DNA from: Escherichia sp. MOD1-EC7003
GTDB lineage: Bacteria > Pseudomonadota > Gammaproteobacteria > Enterobacterales > Enterobacteriaceae
Length of the DNA stretch: 39,933 nt
Assembly (NCBI RefSeq): GCF_002965065.1
Contig: NZ_PTRE01000045.1
Location: 1-39,933, forward strand
Direction: 5' to 3'
The translations under genes and the position numbers were made by a program. Positions 12,665 to 21,479 of this stretch are shown piece after piece. Each line of letters opens with the position of its first letter. Position 1 is the stretch's first letter. The notes beneath the pieces were generated by a model. The model ran no database searches. It was given only the letters and a program-made list of their open reading frames with translations, and was not told the DNA's origin.

Positions 12665-14005
12665 TCAATGACGGCCGAAAACGGGACGTTTACGGTCAAA
12701 GGTCCAGCCGGGGATCAGGTACTGCATCGGGCCCGCGTCGTTACGCGCACCGCCAGGCAGATGTTTATAGGCCTCATGCGCCTTTTGTACCTGTTCCCAG
12801 TCCAGTTCCACGCCCAGACCGGGCGCATCAGGAACGGCAATTTTTCCGTTTTTAATCTCCAGCGGATTTTTGGTCAGGCGACAATCGCCCTCCTGCCAAA
12901 TCCAGTGGGTATCGATAGCGGTAGGATTACCCGGTGCCGCCGCCCCCACATGGGTAAACATCGCCAGAGAAATATCGAAGTGGTTATTGGAATGGCAGCC
13001 CCAGGTCAGCCCCCAGTCGTCGCAAAGCTGCGCCACGCGGACTGCACCGGAAAGCGTCCAGAAGTGCGGATCGGCAAGTGGAATATCTACTGCATTGAGC
13101 ATCACCGCATGACCCATTTCGCGCCAGTTAGTGGCGATCATGTTGGTCGCGACGGGCAAGCCGGTCGCTCGCCGAAACTCTGCCATCACTTCACGTCCGG
13201 AGAAACCCTGTTCTGCGCCGCATGGATCTTCAGCATAGGTAAGAACATCATTCAGCCCTTTGCACAAAGAAATTGCTTCATCAAGCAGCCATGCACCGTT
13301 GGGATCAACGGTAATTCGCGCATCCGGGAAGCGTTTCTTCAATGCTCGAACAGTGTCGATTTCTTGCTCGCCAGGTAACACACCGCCCTTAAGTTTGAAA
13401 TCTTTAAAGCCATAGCGATCTTGTGAGGCTTCTGCCAGACGCACAACAGCTTCTCTGTTCATCGCTTTCTGGTGACGCAACTGATACCACTCATGGTTGC
13501 CTGGTGTACTGTCCAGATAAGGAAGATCGGTTTTAGTCCGATCGCCGATATAAAACAGATAACCAAGGACGGTAATAGCGTCGCGTTGCTTGCCAGGGCC
13601 TAGCAGTTCACAGACCGGAACATTCAGCGCCTTACCTAACAGGTCGAGCAAAGCGGCTTCCAGCGCCGCCACAGCATTCACGCGCAATTCAAAAGTCCAG
13701 GCACCTTTGCCGAAGGTATCAAAATCGGCGGCCTGATTACCTTTATGCACCTGCTGAACCACTTTATTCAGGCGTGCAACCTCCTGGCCCAGCACCATCG
13801 GAATCGCATCGACCAGTGTCTGATAAATCACCTCTCCCCCCGGCGCTTCACCAACGCCGGTATGCCCGGCGTTATCGGTGAGTACCACAATATTGCGGGT
13901 GAAATATGCGTTATGTGCACCACCAATATTAAGCAACATGCTGTCATGCCCGGCGACCGGAATGACTTTCATATCAGTAATAACAGGACTGGATTGTGTC
14001 GTCAT
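12665..14005 (-). CDS. gudX: Glucarate dehydratase-related protein
   Basis: GudX is a paralogue of GudD, also 446 residues, aligned along its whole length. It keeps [31 protein letters not shown] and the histidine in [12 protein letters not shown]. In E. coli it is reported to have little or no glucarate dehydratase activity of its own. The start chosen is MTTQSSP (ATG 14003-14005), one base after the gudP stop codon, which implies translational coupling; an upstream start at 14020 would overlap gudP. The tandem arrangement with gudD indicates an old duplication. Confidence 0.95.
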   Translation of the reverse strand: MTTQSSPVITDMKVIPVAGHDSMLLNIGGAHNAYFTRNIVVLTDNAGHTGVGEAPGGEVIYQTLVDAIPMVLGQEVARLNKVVQQVHKGNQAADFDTFGKGAWTFELRVNAVAALEAALLDLLGKALNVPVCELLGPGKQRDAITVLGYLFYIGDRTKTDLPYLDSTPGNHEWYQLRHQKAMNREAVVRLAEASQDRYGFKDFKLKGGVLPGEQEIDTVRALKKRFPDARITVDPNGAWLLDEAISLCKGLNDVLTYAEDPCGAEQGFSGREVMAEFRRATGLPVATNMIATNWREMGHAVMLNAVDIPLADPHFWTLSGAVRVAQLCDDWGLTWGCHSNNHFDISLAMFTHVGAAAPGNPTAIDTHWIWQEGDCRLTKNPLEIKNGKIAVPDAPGLGVELDWEQVQKAHEAYKHLPGGARNDAGPMQYLIPGWTFDRKRPVFGRH

Positions 14006-14006
14006 C

Positions 14007-15359
14007 TTATTGCCCCGCAACAGGTTTCAGCTCGATACGTTTGATATCGCCCACCAGCACCAGGTAGCTCAGCACCGCAATTAAGGCATGAACACCAACA
14101 TAAATCAGCGCCCCATTAAAGGAGCCTGTCGTGCCAACGATATAACCAATTGCGATTGGCGTGACGATGCCAGAAATGTTACCAAACATGTTGAATAAGC
14201 CCCCGGAAAGACCGCTGATCTCTTTTGGCGCGGTATCTGCCATTACTGCCCAACCCAGCGCACCAATACCCTTACCGAAGAAGGCCAGCGCCATAAAGCC
14301 GACGATCATCCACTCAACGTTGACGTAGTTACAGAACACCATCACCATCGACAGCAACATACCCATCACGATCGGTGTTTTACGCGCAATGTTCAGCGAC
14401 CCCGTACGGCGCATCAGCCAGTCGGAAATAATCCCCCCCAGCACGCCGCCGATAAAACCGCAAACCGCCGGAACGGAAGCCACAAAGCCCGCTTTCAGAA
14501 TCGACATCCCGCGTGCCTGCACCAGATAAACCGGGAACCAGGTAATGAAGAAGTAAGTCAGGGCGTTGATACAGTACTGACCGATATAAACGCCGATCAT
14601 CATCCGTGACCCGAGCAGCTGTTTAATCTGCCCCCACTTCACGCTGAACGGCACTTTAACTTTGGTGTTTTGCTGATCCATATTGATCAGCGCGCCGCCC
14701 GCGGCGATGTACTCCAGCTCTTTCTGATTTACACCCGGATGCTGATTTGGCTCGTGGATGACTTTCAGCCAGAAAAAGCTGATAACAATCCCCAGACCGC
14801 CCATAAAGAAGAAGACATGTGACCAGCCCACTTGATGAGTCAGCCAACCCATAATCGGCGCGAAAATCACCGTTGCGAAATATTGGGCAGAGTTAAAAAT
14901 CGATACCGCCGTGCCCCTTTCCTGCGCAGGAAACCAGGCCGCAACAATGCGGCTGTTGCCGGGGAAAGATGGCGCTTCAGCAAGCCCGACCAGGAAGCGC
15001 AGCGTAAACAGGGCAACGATAATGCCGAATCCACTAAAGATATCGACAAAGCCTTGCAGCAAAGTAAACATCGACCAGATAAAGATCGACCAGAAGTAAA
15101 CGCGTTTTGAACCAAAACGATCCAGCAACCAGCCGCCAGGGATCTGCCCGATAACATAAGCCCATGAGAAGGCAGAGAACACATAGCCCATACCCACTGG
15201 ATCAAGGCCGATATCTTTGGCCATTTCCGAACCGGCAATGGAAAGCGTAGCGCGGTCGCCGTAGTTGAAGGATGTGACGATAAACAGCATCACCACTATC
15301 CAGTAACGAGCATTCGTGCGTTTTTCCACACTGCTCGTAGCCTGACTTAAAGAACTCAT
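14007..15359 (-). CDS. gudP: D-glucarate transporter, major facilitator superfamily
   Basis: GudP is a 12-helix inner-membrane transporter of the anion:cation symporter family, expected to import glucarate with protons. The 450 residues start at [10 protein letters not shown] (ATG 15357-15359), which has CAGGAGTG upstream. The MFS loop motif [17 protein letters not shown] follows helix 2, and hydrophobic helices recur to the C-terminus. It heads the gudPXD operon. In E. coli this operon is activated by CdaR (SdaR), which is not in this window. The long leader upstream is consistent with regulated expression. Confidence 0.96.
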   Translation of the reverse strand: MSSLSQATSSVEKRTNARYWIVVMLFIVTSFNYGDRATLSIAGSEMAKDIGLDPVGMGYVFSAFSWAYVIGQIPGGWLLDRFGSKRVYFWSIFIWSMFTLLQGFVDIFSGFGIIVALFTLRFLVGLAEAPSFPGNSRIVAAWFPAQERGTAVSIFNSAQYFATVIFAPIMGWLTHQVGWSHVFFFMGGLGIVISFFWLKVIHEPNQHPGVNQKELEYIAAGGALINMDQQNTKVKVPFSVKWGQIKQLLGSRMMIGVYIGQYCINALTYFFITWFPVYLVQARGMSILKAGFVASVPAVCGFIGGVLGGIISDWLMRRTGSLNIARKTPIVMGMLLSMVMVFCNYVNVEWMIVGFMALAFFGKGIGALGWAVMADTAPKEISGLSGGLFNMFGNISGIVTPIAIGYIVGTTGSFNGALIYVGVHALIAVLSYLVLVGDIKRIELKPVAGQ

Positions 15360-15572
15360 TGTTGCACTCCTGAAAATTCGCGTTAGCCACACTCACCCTG
15401 GACTGCAACATCGCCAGGAAATCAGAGGTGACGTAGGGTGTTTTTTGCCGTTTTTATAGGTCGTTCGCCGAATGCGGCGCGTGTTTATATCTGGCAATAG
15501 CAGTATAAAAAGCACGCCATAGCGACTCACCGTGCAACAACACAACATTAATGCGTTCAAGGAGGCTCGATT

Positions 15573-15701
15573 TTGGCATTAGCCCTGGCCGGTGGAATCC
15601 ACTTCACGGAAATGAAAACAAGAACAAGAAAGGAAGGATTAAAACGAAGAAATAAAAAAGAGTATGAAATGGATCGCTTGACTCCAGGCAAACGCCAGTA
15701 A
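15573..15701 (+). CDS. Possible small basic protein (42 codons), unrecognised
   Basis: A TTG codon at 15573 is preceded at 7 nt by AAGGAGG (15559-15565), a perfect Shine-Dalgarno sequence. The frame stays open for 42 codons to TAA at 15699-15701. The product would begin MALALAGGIHFTEMKTRTRK and end RLTPGKRQ. It is strongly basic, lacks a membrane segment, and uses three rare AGA codons. The end of the frame runs into the left arm of the hairpin at 15685-15741. I do not recognise the protein. Against it: the A-rich composition and lack of any visible domain mean the frame could be open by chance. Confidence 0.3.
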   Translation: MALALAGGIHFTEMKTRTRKEGLKRRNKKEYEMDRLTPGKRQ

Positions 15702-15741
15702 AAAACCGTCTTATTTGCGAGTTTTTACTGGCATTTGCCTG
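15685..15741. other. Long imperfect inverted repeat, 20-bp arms
   Basis: The left arm at 15685-15704 (CAGGCAAACGCCAGTAAAAA) is complementary to the right arm at 15722-15741 with a single mismatch (a G-U type wobble position), around a 17-nt loop. It lies 53 bp past the yqcA stop codon. Neither side has a T run right after the stem, so it does not look like a canonical terminator. It could protect the yqcA 3' end or be part of a small RNA. Confidence 0.75.
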
Positions 15742-15794
15742 AAAAGATTCGATTCAGCACCGCTAAAACGGCATTTTACCGTTCGTTGAACATA

Positions 15795-16244
15795 TCAGGA
15801 CAACAGTGTGCTCCAATGTTCGACCCACGGATTTGATTCCCTTTCCGGTTCAGGATGCTCGCTGGCATCAATCAACAGCATTTCACCAACCCGCTGAGCA
15901 CTCTGTTCCTGTAACAGCGCATCGAACTGCTTGCCACCATTGCAAAAATTAACGTAGCTGCTGTCGCCAAGCGCAATCACGCCATAACGCAGATTCGGCT
16001 GGAAGCCCAGACTATCTTTGATTCCCTGAAACAGCGGCACAATGCTATCAGGAAGGTCGCCCTGCCCGGTCGTGGACGTAACCACCAGAACATACTTATC
16101 CTGATAGGGCAGCCAGTCGCTTAATTCAGGATCTTCAAATACCGTTGCTTTATGGCCCTGCTCGGTCAGAATCGCTTCCGCTTCTTCTGCCACTAACAGC
16201 GAATTTCCGTACATGGTGCCAACAAAAATACCAATTTCTGCCAT
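15795..16244 (-). CDS. yqcA: Flavodoxin-like protein YqcA
   Basis: A 149-residue flavodoxin-family protein expected to bind FMN. The phosphate-binding loop is at the N-terminus ([18 protein letters not shown]), with the isoalloxazine-contact loops at about residues 57-62 (STTGQGD) and 93-102 ([14 protein letters not shown]). Its redox partner is not evident from the sequence. It lies 17 bp after truC, so it is probably the last gene of yqcC-truC-yqcA. Confidence 0.95.
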   Translation of the reverse strand: MAEIGIFVGTMYGNSLLVAEEAEAILTEQGHKATVFEDPELSDWLPYQDKYVLVVTSTTGQGDLPDSIVPLFQGIKDSLGFQPNLRYGVIALGDSSYVNFCNGGKQFDALLQEQSAQRVGEMLLIDASEHPEPERESNPWVEHWSTLLS

Positions 16245-16261
16245 ACCGTTTTCTCCCTGGA

Positions 16262-17044
16262 TTAGGAACTTATATCTCCATCCTGACCGGATGGCGCACT
16301 GAACTCAACCCTTTCATTTTCAGGAAGCAGCCCCCGCCAACCAAATTGTGATAACGCCTGCATCCATGTGTCGTCCAGGCCCGCGTGAATAGTCAGCGGC
16401 TCGCCAGTAAAAGGATGCGTCAATGACAACTGACTGGCATGCAGCATTAACCGCTGAAGGCCAAAATGTTCAGCACCACTGCGATTCTGACGTAAATCAC
16501 CATGTTTACTGTCGCCAATAATCGGGTGGCGCAAATGGGCAAGATGGCGACGGAGCTGGTGCTTGCGTCCGGTTTTCGGCTCCAGTTCCACCAGGCCGTA
16601 GCGCGTGGTCGGGTAACGTCCGGTCGCTACCGGCATTTCTACGGTCGCCAGACCACGATACTGTGTCACTGCTGGCTGCGGGCCTTTATCTTCGCGGGCA
16701 AATTTATCAGCGATTTTGTCCAGTTCTTCCACCAGTGGATAATCCAGCACCGCTTCTTCCATCAACCAGCCACGCACAATCGCATGGTAACGTTTCTGGA
16801 CCTGGTGCTGTTCAAACTGTTGTGCCAGCAGCCGCCCGGCCTCGCTGGACAGCCCCATCAGCAATACGCCGGACGTCGGTCGGTCCAGCCGATGCGCGGT
16901 AAAGACGTGCTGACCAATCTGATCACGCACGGTTTGCATGACCACCACTTTCTCATCGAGATCCAGCCAACTGCGGTGGACCAGCCAGCCGGAGGGTTTA
17001 TTTACCGCAACCAGCCATTCATCCTGATAGAGTATTTCCAGCAT
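16262..17044 (-). CDS. truC: tRNA pseudouridine(65) synthase
   Basis: TruC isomerises U65 to pseudouridine in the T stem of tRNA-Ile1 and tRNA-Asp. The 260 residues belong to the RluA family. Catalytic Asp54 sits in the family signature [12 protein letters not shown]. Another conserved block is [29 protein letters not shown]. The start ATG shares one base with the yqcC stop codon (TGATG on the minus strand), so translation of the two genes is probably coupled. Confidence 0.97.
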   Translation of the reverse strand: MLEILYQDEWLVAVNKPSGWLVHRSWLDLDEKVVVMQTVRDQIGQHVFTAHRLDRPTSGVLLMGLSSEAGRLLAQQFEQHQVQKRYHAIVRGWLMEEAVLDYPLVEELDKIADKFAREDKGPQPAVTQYRGLATVEMPVATGRYPTTRYGLVELEPKTGRKHQLRRHLAHLRHPIIGDSKHGDLRQNRSGAEHFGLQRLMLHASQLSLTHPFTGEPLTIHAGLDDTWMQALSQFGWRGLLPENERVEFSAPSGQDGDISS

Positions 17045-17373
17045 CAGCTTGCATCATCCACAAAAAGAGCATCCAGTTTTTCCAGCTCAGTCAGAATAAG
17101 CGCGCGTTGCGGATGGTCCGTCGCCAGCGCCATTTCATAATAGGGTGCAACGGCAAAAGCACCCGGTAATGGCTGGTTGTTATCTAACAAATCGTGCATT
17201 CGCGGGATCAGCACCCACTGCAACCACTCCAGCGGTTCCATGGTATCCATAAAGAACGGTTGGGTACTGTTAAATTGATGCGGCAGAGGTTCATCGTTTC
17301 GCCAGTACTGATGTTCACGCAGTAACGCTTCAAGCGCCTGCAACTGGAGACGAACGCGGTCATGAGTGGTCAT
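17044..17373 (-). CDS. yqcC: DUF446 family protein YqcC
   Basis: A small soluble protein of 109 residues in the DUF446 family; its function is not known. Typical family features are the N-terminal helical stretch and the central FMDTMEPLEWLQWVLIPRMHDLL. No membrane segment or catalytic motif is visible. It overlaps truC by one base and probably heads a yqcC-truC-yqcA operon starting in the short gap after csrB. Confidence 0.93.
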   Translation of the reverse strand: MTTHDRVRLQLQALEALLREHQYWRNDEPLPHQFNSTQPFFMDTMEPLEWLQWVLIPRMHDLLDNNQPLPGAFAVAPYYEMALATDHPQRALILTELEKLDALFVDDAS

Positions 17374-17417
17374 AAAGTAACCTCAAGAAGAAAACCTCCA
17401 CGAAGGATAGCAGGAAT

Positions 17418-17786
17418 AAAAAAAGGGAGCACTGTATTAACAGTGCTCCCGGTTCGTTTCGCAGCATTCCAGCTACTCTTTTTGTTGCTCCCTGCTCATC
17501 CTTGACAACTTTTCCTCTGGCCTTGCGGCCAATCGTTCATCCTGAACTATTGCTTCCTGCCCACACCACCCCGATGTGATACTTCATCCTGAAGTGTCCC
17601 TGGCCTTCCTGACCCACCGAATCATCCTGACCGGTTCTCATTCTCCATCCTGGAGGTGTCCTTTAACGCGTCCTGCGTCATCCTCTTCGCCTCATCCAGA
17701 AGCCTTTCCCTGAAACACCATCCTGGCGTGTCCTTCAGAAGAGTCATCATCCTGATGTTCACTTCGTTGTCTGAGTCCCTGTCGAC
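17418..17786 (-). ncRNA. csrB: CsrB small regulatory RNA
   Basis: CsrB sequesters the RNA-binding protein CsrA. The 5' end, read on the minus strand, is GTCGACAGGGACTCAGACAA at 17786. The RNA is 369 nt, matching the K-12 length. I count 22 GGA motifs along it, many in the form CAGGA or AGGATG that sit in hairpin loops and bind CsrA. It ends in the terminator stem GGGAGCACTG / CAGTGCTCCC followed by seven T residues. It is transcribed under BarA-UvrY control; barA is in this window. Confidence 0.98.
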
Positions 17787-17814
17787 GAAGATAGAATCGT
17801 CTTTTTCGCGAAGT

Positions 17815-17831
17815 CTTACAAGGCGCTTACA
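17815..17831. promoter_or_regulatory. Paired CTTACA half-sites upstream of csrB
   Basis: CTTACA occurs at 17815-17820 and 17826-17831, spaced 11 bp, one helical turn, at about -29 to -45 of csrB. The same hexamer, as TGTAAG, forms one arm of the palindrome at 17960. They could be promoter-proximal activator contacts; this is inference. Confidence 0.35.
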
Positions 17832-17959
17832 GACAATGCCTTAAGGAAAATTTCATACGAAAGTTAAGGATTAACAAGTAGTAGATTGATTTTAAATAAA
17901 AATAATGATTCTTATCTTTTTAAGTATTCGCTTATTTCCTGGCGATCTCCTACAGGGTC

Positions 17960-17977
17960 TGTAAGAGATCTCTCACA
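17960..17977. promoter_or_regulatory. UvrY-type palindrome upstream of csrB
   Basis: TGTAAGAGATCTCTCACA is an 18-bp near-perfect palindrome (complement TGTGAGAGATCTCTTACA) centred about 182 bp upstream of the csrB 5' end and 20 bp past the syd stop codon. From memory, the distal UvrY-binding site of csrB is a palindrome of this sequence at this distance. Confidence 0.75.
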
Positions 17978-17996
17978 ACCAGATGGGGTATTTGGA

Positions 17997-18542
17997 TTAC
18001 AGAAGAGGCTTAAGTTGATTAAGGAATTCCGCAAGATTTGAGGCTAAATGCGTCCGTTTACGTGTTCCCAGCGTCTCTTTGCACACTTCACCGGAGAGAT
18101 TACACACCGAGATGACCTCTAACTCTTCTTCCATCGTCGCGATAAATAGCGTGGGCGGCAGTTTTAGCCGTTTCTGAGTGATCAGATGACCAATCAGATT
18201 TTCCTGCACCCGACGGAAGTCGTCTTCACTCCAGGTTTGCAGCAATGTCAGTTTGATATCGCCAAACTGCGCGTGCATATCCCCGGCAAACTGAGTCGTA
18301 TAAAAGGTATGAATCGTGGGTTGTATCACAATATCAAAAGCGCGTTCAACCGCGTTTACATTTTGTTCCCCGGTAAACGGCTGGGGTTGCCAGTATACGG
18401 CGTCTTCGGTGGTTGAAATAATGCACGGTGAAGGAACACCGTACAGTTCCTCACTTAACGGCCAGCTTTTATGCTTTTCATGCCACGCATCGCAGTAGCG
18501 TGCAGTAAAATATTTCAGGGCTTGTGCGGTCAAATCGTCCAC
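17997..18542 (-). CDS. syd: SecY-interacting protein Syd
   Basis: Syd is a peripheral cytoplasmic protein of 181 residues that binds SecY and appears to check or disassemble abnormal SecYEG translocons. The sequence fits the family throughout, beginning [20 protein letters not shown]. It has no membrane segments. The gene is divergent from queF across a 67-bp gap with a palindrome, and csrB lies downstream. Confidence 0.96.
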   Translation of the reverse strand: MDDLTAQALKYFTARYCDAWHEKHKSWPLSEELYGVPSPCIISTTEDAVYWQPQPFTGEQNVNAVERAFDIVIQPTIHTFYTTQFAGDMHAQFGDIKLTLLQTWSEDDFRRVQENLIGHLITQKRLKLPPTLFIATMEEELEVISVCNLSGEVCKETLGTRKRTHLASNLAEFLNQLKPLL

Positions 18543-18560
18543 TAATTTCTCTCTTCACTT

Positions 18561-18596
18561 AAACCAGATACACTTGTCGTTTAGTTTATCTGGTTT
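18561..18596. promoter_or_regulatory. Palindrome between divergent syd and queF
   Basis: AAACCAGATA (18561-18570) and TATCTGGTTT (18587-18596) are a perfect 10-bp inverted repeat with 16 bp between. It ends 13 bp before the queF ATG and starts 18 bp from the syd ATG. It may be an operator shared by both genes or a stem in the queF leader that affects ribosome access. Confidence 0.5.
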
Positions 18597-18609
18597 ATGA
18601 CGGTGAAAC

Positions 18610-19458
18610 ATGTCTTCTTATGCAAACCATCAGGCACTTGCGGGCCTGACTCTTGGAAAATCAACCGATTACCGGGATACCTATGACGCCAGCCTACTGC
18701 AAGGCGTTCCACGCAGCCTGAATCGCGACCCGCTGGGTCTGAAAGCGGATAACCTGCCTTTTCACGGTACGGATATCTGGACGCTGTATGAGCTATCCTG
18801 GCTGAATGCCAAAGGTTTGCCACAGGTCGCTGTCGGTCATGTTGAACTTGATTACACCAGCGTAAACCTGATTGAGTCGAAGAGTTTTAAGCTCTATCTC
18901 AACAGTTTTAACCAGACGCGCTTTAATAACTGGGATGAGGTGCGCCAGACGCTGGAGCGCGACTTAAGCGCTTGCGCCCAGGGTAAGGTTAGCGTGGCGT
19001 TATATCGTCTTGATGAACTGGAAGGCCAGCCGATAGGTCATTTCAATGGCACTTGCATTGATGACCAGGATATCGCTATCGATAACTATGAATTCACTAC
19101 TGACTATCTGGAGAATGCCACCAGCGGTGAAAAAGTGGTGGAAGAAACGCTGGTCAGCCACCTGCTGAAATCAAACTGTCTGATCACCCATCAACCAGAT
19201 TGGGGTTCGCTCCAAATTCAGTATCGTGGACGCCAGATTGACAGGGAAAAACTGCTGCGTTACCTGGTCTCTTTCCGTCATCATAACGAGTTCCACGAAC
19301 AGTGCGTGGAGCGCATTTTTAATGACCTGTTACGCTTCTGCCAGCCAGAGAAATTAAGCGTTTATGCGCGTTATACCCGTCGTGGCGGTCTGGATATTAA
19401 CCCATGGCGCAGTAATAGCGATTTTGTCCCATCGACCACCCGACTGGTTCGGCAATAA
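18610..19458 (+). CDS. queF: NADPH-dependent 7-cyano-7-deazaguanine reductase
   Basis: QueF reduces the nitrile preQ0 to the amine preQ1 with two NADPH, the step before insertion of the queuosine precursor into tRNA. The 282 residues are the long, bimodular proteobacterial form. The QueF motif is visible as [15 protein letters not shown]. The catalytic Cys190, checked by codon, is in [13 protein letters not shown]. The two halves are weakly repeated tunnelling-fold units. It stands alone between syd (divergent) and ppnN. Confidence 0.97.
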   Translation: MSSYANHQALAGLTLGKSTDYRDTYDASLLQGVPRSLNRDPLGLKADNLPFHGTDIWTLYELSWLNAKGLPQVAVGHVELDYTSVNLIESKSFKLYLNSFNQTRFNNWDEVRQTLERDLSACAQGKVSVALYRLDELEGQPIGHFNGTCIDDQDIAIDNYEFTTDYLENATSGEKVVEETLVSHLLKSNCLITHQPDWGSLQIQYRGRQIDREKLLRYLVSFRHHNEFHEQCVERIFNDLLRFCQPEKLSVYARYTRRGGLDINPWRSNSDFVPSTTRLVRQ

Positions 19459-19559
19459 ATTTTTCTCAATTTTGCGTGCTGGATTCACGCAGAAGGTTGT
19501 GAAAGGTCATCAGGCAGGGCTATTGTAATCAAAGGGAATGACGATATAAGGAGTTTTTC

Positions 19560-20924
19560 TTGATTACACATATTAGCCCGCTTGGCTCCATGGATATGTT
19601 GTCGCAGCTGGAAGTGGATATGCTTAAACGCACCGCCAGCAGCGACCTCTATCAACTGTTTCGCAACTGTTCACTTGCCGTACTGAACTCCGGTAGTTTG
19701 ACCGATAACAGCAAAGAGTTGCTGTCTCGTTTTGAAAATTTCGATATTAACATCCTGCGCCGTGAACGCGGCGTAAAGCTGGAACTGATTAATCCCCCGG
19801 AAGAGGCTTTTGTCGATGGGCGTATTATTCGCGCTTTGCAGGCCAACTTGTTCGCGGTTCTGCGTGACATTCTCTTCGTTTACGGGCAAATCCATAACAC
19901 CGTTCGTTTTCCCAACCTGAATCTCGACAACTCCGTCCACATCACTAATCTGGTCTTTTCCATCTTGCGTAACGCTCGCGCGCTGCATGTGGGTGAAGCG
20001 CCAAATATGGTGGTCTGCTGGGGTGGTCACTCAATTAACGAAAACGAGTATTTGTATGCCCGTCGTGTCGGAAACCAGTTAGGCCTGCGTGAGCTGAATA
20101 TCTGCACCGGCTGTGGTCCGGGAGCAATGGAAGCACCGATGAAAGGTGCTGCGGTCGGACACGCGCAGCAGCGTTACAAAGACAGTCGCTTTATTGGTAT
20201 GACAGAGCCGTCGATTATCGCCGCTGAACCGCCTAACCCGCTGGTCAATGAATTGATCATCATGCCGGATATCGAAAAACGTCTGGAAGCGTTTGTCCGT
20301 ATCGCCCACGGCATCATTATCTTCCCTGGCGGTGTGGGTACGGCAGAAGAGTTGCTGTATTTGCTGGGAATTTTAATGAATCCGGCCAACAAAGATCAGG
20401 TTTTACCATTGATCCTCACAGGGCCGAAAGAGAGCGCCGACTATTTCCGCGTACTGGACGAGTTTGTCGTGCATACGCTGGGCGAAAACGCGCGACGCCA
20501 TTACCGCATCATCATTGATGACGCTGCTGAAGTCGCTCGTCAGATGAAAAAATCGATGCCGCTGGTGAAAGAAAATCGCCGCGACACTGGTGACGCTTAC
20601 AGCTTTAACTGGTCAATGCGCATTGCGCCAGATTTGCAAATGCCGTTTGAGCCGTCTCACGAGAATATGGCTAATCTGAAGCTTTACCCGGATCAACCCG
20701 TTGAAGTGCTGGCTGCCGACCTGCGCCGTGCGTTCTCCGGTATTGTGGCGGGTAACGTAAAAGAAGTCGGTATTCGCGCCATTGAAGAATTTGGCCCTTA
20801 CAAAATCAACGGCGATAAAGAGATTATGCGTCGTATGGACGACCTGCTACAGGGTTTTGTTGCCCAGCATCGTATGAAGTTGCCAGGCTCAGCCTACATC
20901 CCTTGCTACGAAATCAGCATGTAA
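19560..20924 (+). CDS. ppnN: Pyrimidine/purine nucleotide 5'-monophosphate nucleosidase
   Basis: PpnN (formerly YgdH) cleaves nucleoside monophosphates to the base and ribose 5-phosphate, and is known to bind and be stimulated by (p)ppGpp. The 454 residues contain a Rossmann LOG-type core with the motif PGGVGTAEE, whose second glutamate is Glu264 by codon, and the nucleotide-binding stretch [16 protein letters not shown]. The start is TTG at 19560, supported by AAGGAG nine bases upstream. relA, which makes the regulator, is in the same window. Confidence 0.96.
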   Translation: MITHISPLGSMDMLSQLEVDMLKRTASSDLYQLFRNCSLAVLNSGSLTDNSKELLSRFENFDINILRRERGVKLELINPPEEAFVDGRIIRALQANLFAVLRDILFVYGQIHNTVRFPNLNLDNSVHITNLVFSILRNARALHVGEAPNMVVCWGGHSINENEYLYARRVGNQLGLRELNICTGCGPGAMEAPMKGAAVGHAQQRYKDSRFIGMTEPSIIAAEPPNPLVNELIIMPDIEKRLEAFVRIAHGIIIFPGGVGTAEELLYLLGILMNPANKDQVLPLILTGPKESADYFRVLDEFVVHTLGENARRHYRIIIDDAAEVARQMKKSMPLVKENRRDTGDAYSFNWSMRIAPDLQMPFEPSHENMANLKLYPDQPVEVLAADLRRAFSGIVAGNVKEVGIRAIEEFGPYKINGDKEIMRRMDDLLQGFVAQHRMKLPGSAYIPCYEISM

Positions 20925-21479
20925 TCTCCCCTCTCCCGGTGGCGTTTGTTGCCGGGCTTTCCCGTTTTGGTCATTTACTCATCAATTCATTTCATTTGTT
21001 ATATGAATGTTTATCACCATACTCACGCGATAAATATCATCTTAGTTAATATGTCATACAATTTATATTGTGCCGCAAACGTTTCCCTATTTTCATAAAC
21101 CGTATTTTATCGCTATGAAAAAGAAATTATCGCCATGATTAACTAAAAGTATTGATTTTTTCAGTTCAACCTACATATATTGCGCGCCCCGGAATAAATC
21201 AGATGTCGTTTAATGGGCAAATATTGCCCTTAAATTCTCTTTTACTTTTAATTTACAGAGTAAAGCATTGGGATTATCTATCTTCTAAGTAGATTATTGT
21301 ATTTGGGATCAAGATCACTGATAGATACATAACTTGTGTGTATCTTTCCGCCCTCAAATTATTACGGCGGTAAATGATTAAGCCACCACCAATAGACAGA
21401 TTTCATTTTTACAGTCAGGCACCTTCCCGGGCTGAACTGGCTAAAAGCTGAATTATTTGCATTCCTCCAGGAGAAATAG
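20925..21479. other. 555-bp gap between ppnN and sdaC
   Basis: The gap holds no convincing gene. A hairpin (CCCGG near 20936, CCGGG near 20953) followed by CTTTCCCGTTTT is a probable ppnN terminator. The middle is AT-rich. Near the right end are a CRP-like site and a candidate sdaC promoter. The leader before sdaC would be about 125 nt. Confidence 0.6.
21304..21346 (+). promoter_or_regulatory. Candidate CRP site and sdaC promoter
   Basis: TGGGA-TCAAGA-TCACT (21304-21319) matches the CRP core in 8 of 10 positions. A -10-like TATCTT lies at 21341-21346, placing the CRP centre near -41 of a start at about 21352, the geometry of a class II CRP promoter. This agrees with reported cAMP-CRP control of sdaCB. 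Confidence 0.45.

Larger units (their letters stand above)
15360..15794. other. 435-bp gap between gudP and yqcA
   Basis: This stretch has no established gene. It should contain the gudP promoter; the best -10 match on the minus strand is TATACT at 15502-15507, with no good -35 box, as expected for an activator-dependent promoter. It also contains a possible small ORF on the plus strand (15573-15701) and a long inverted repeat (15685-15741). Confidence 0.7.

Noticed and set aside
15557-15691. 44-codon hydrophobic frame on the minus strand between gudP and yqcA
   Set aside because: It starts only at TTG, with no Shine-Dalgarno sequence, and mirrors the plus-strand frame, which has a perfect one. 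It cannot be excluded as a small membrane protein.
21003-21098. 31-codon frame in the ppnN-sdaC gap starting MNVYHHTHAINIILV
   Set aside because: No ribosome-binding site and AT-rich chance composition.
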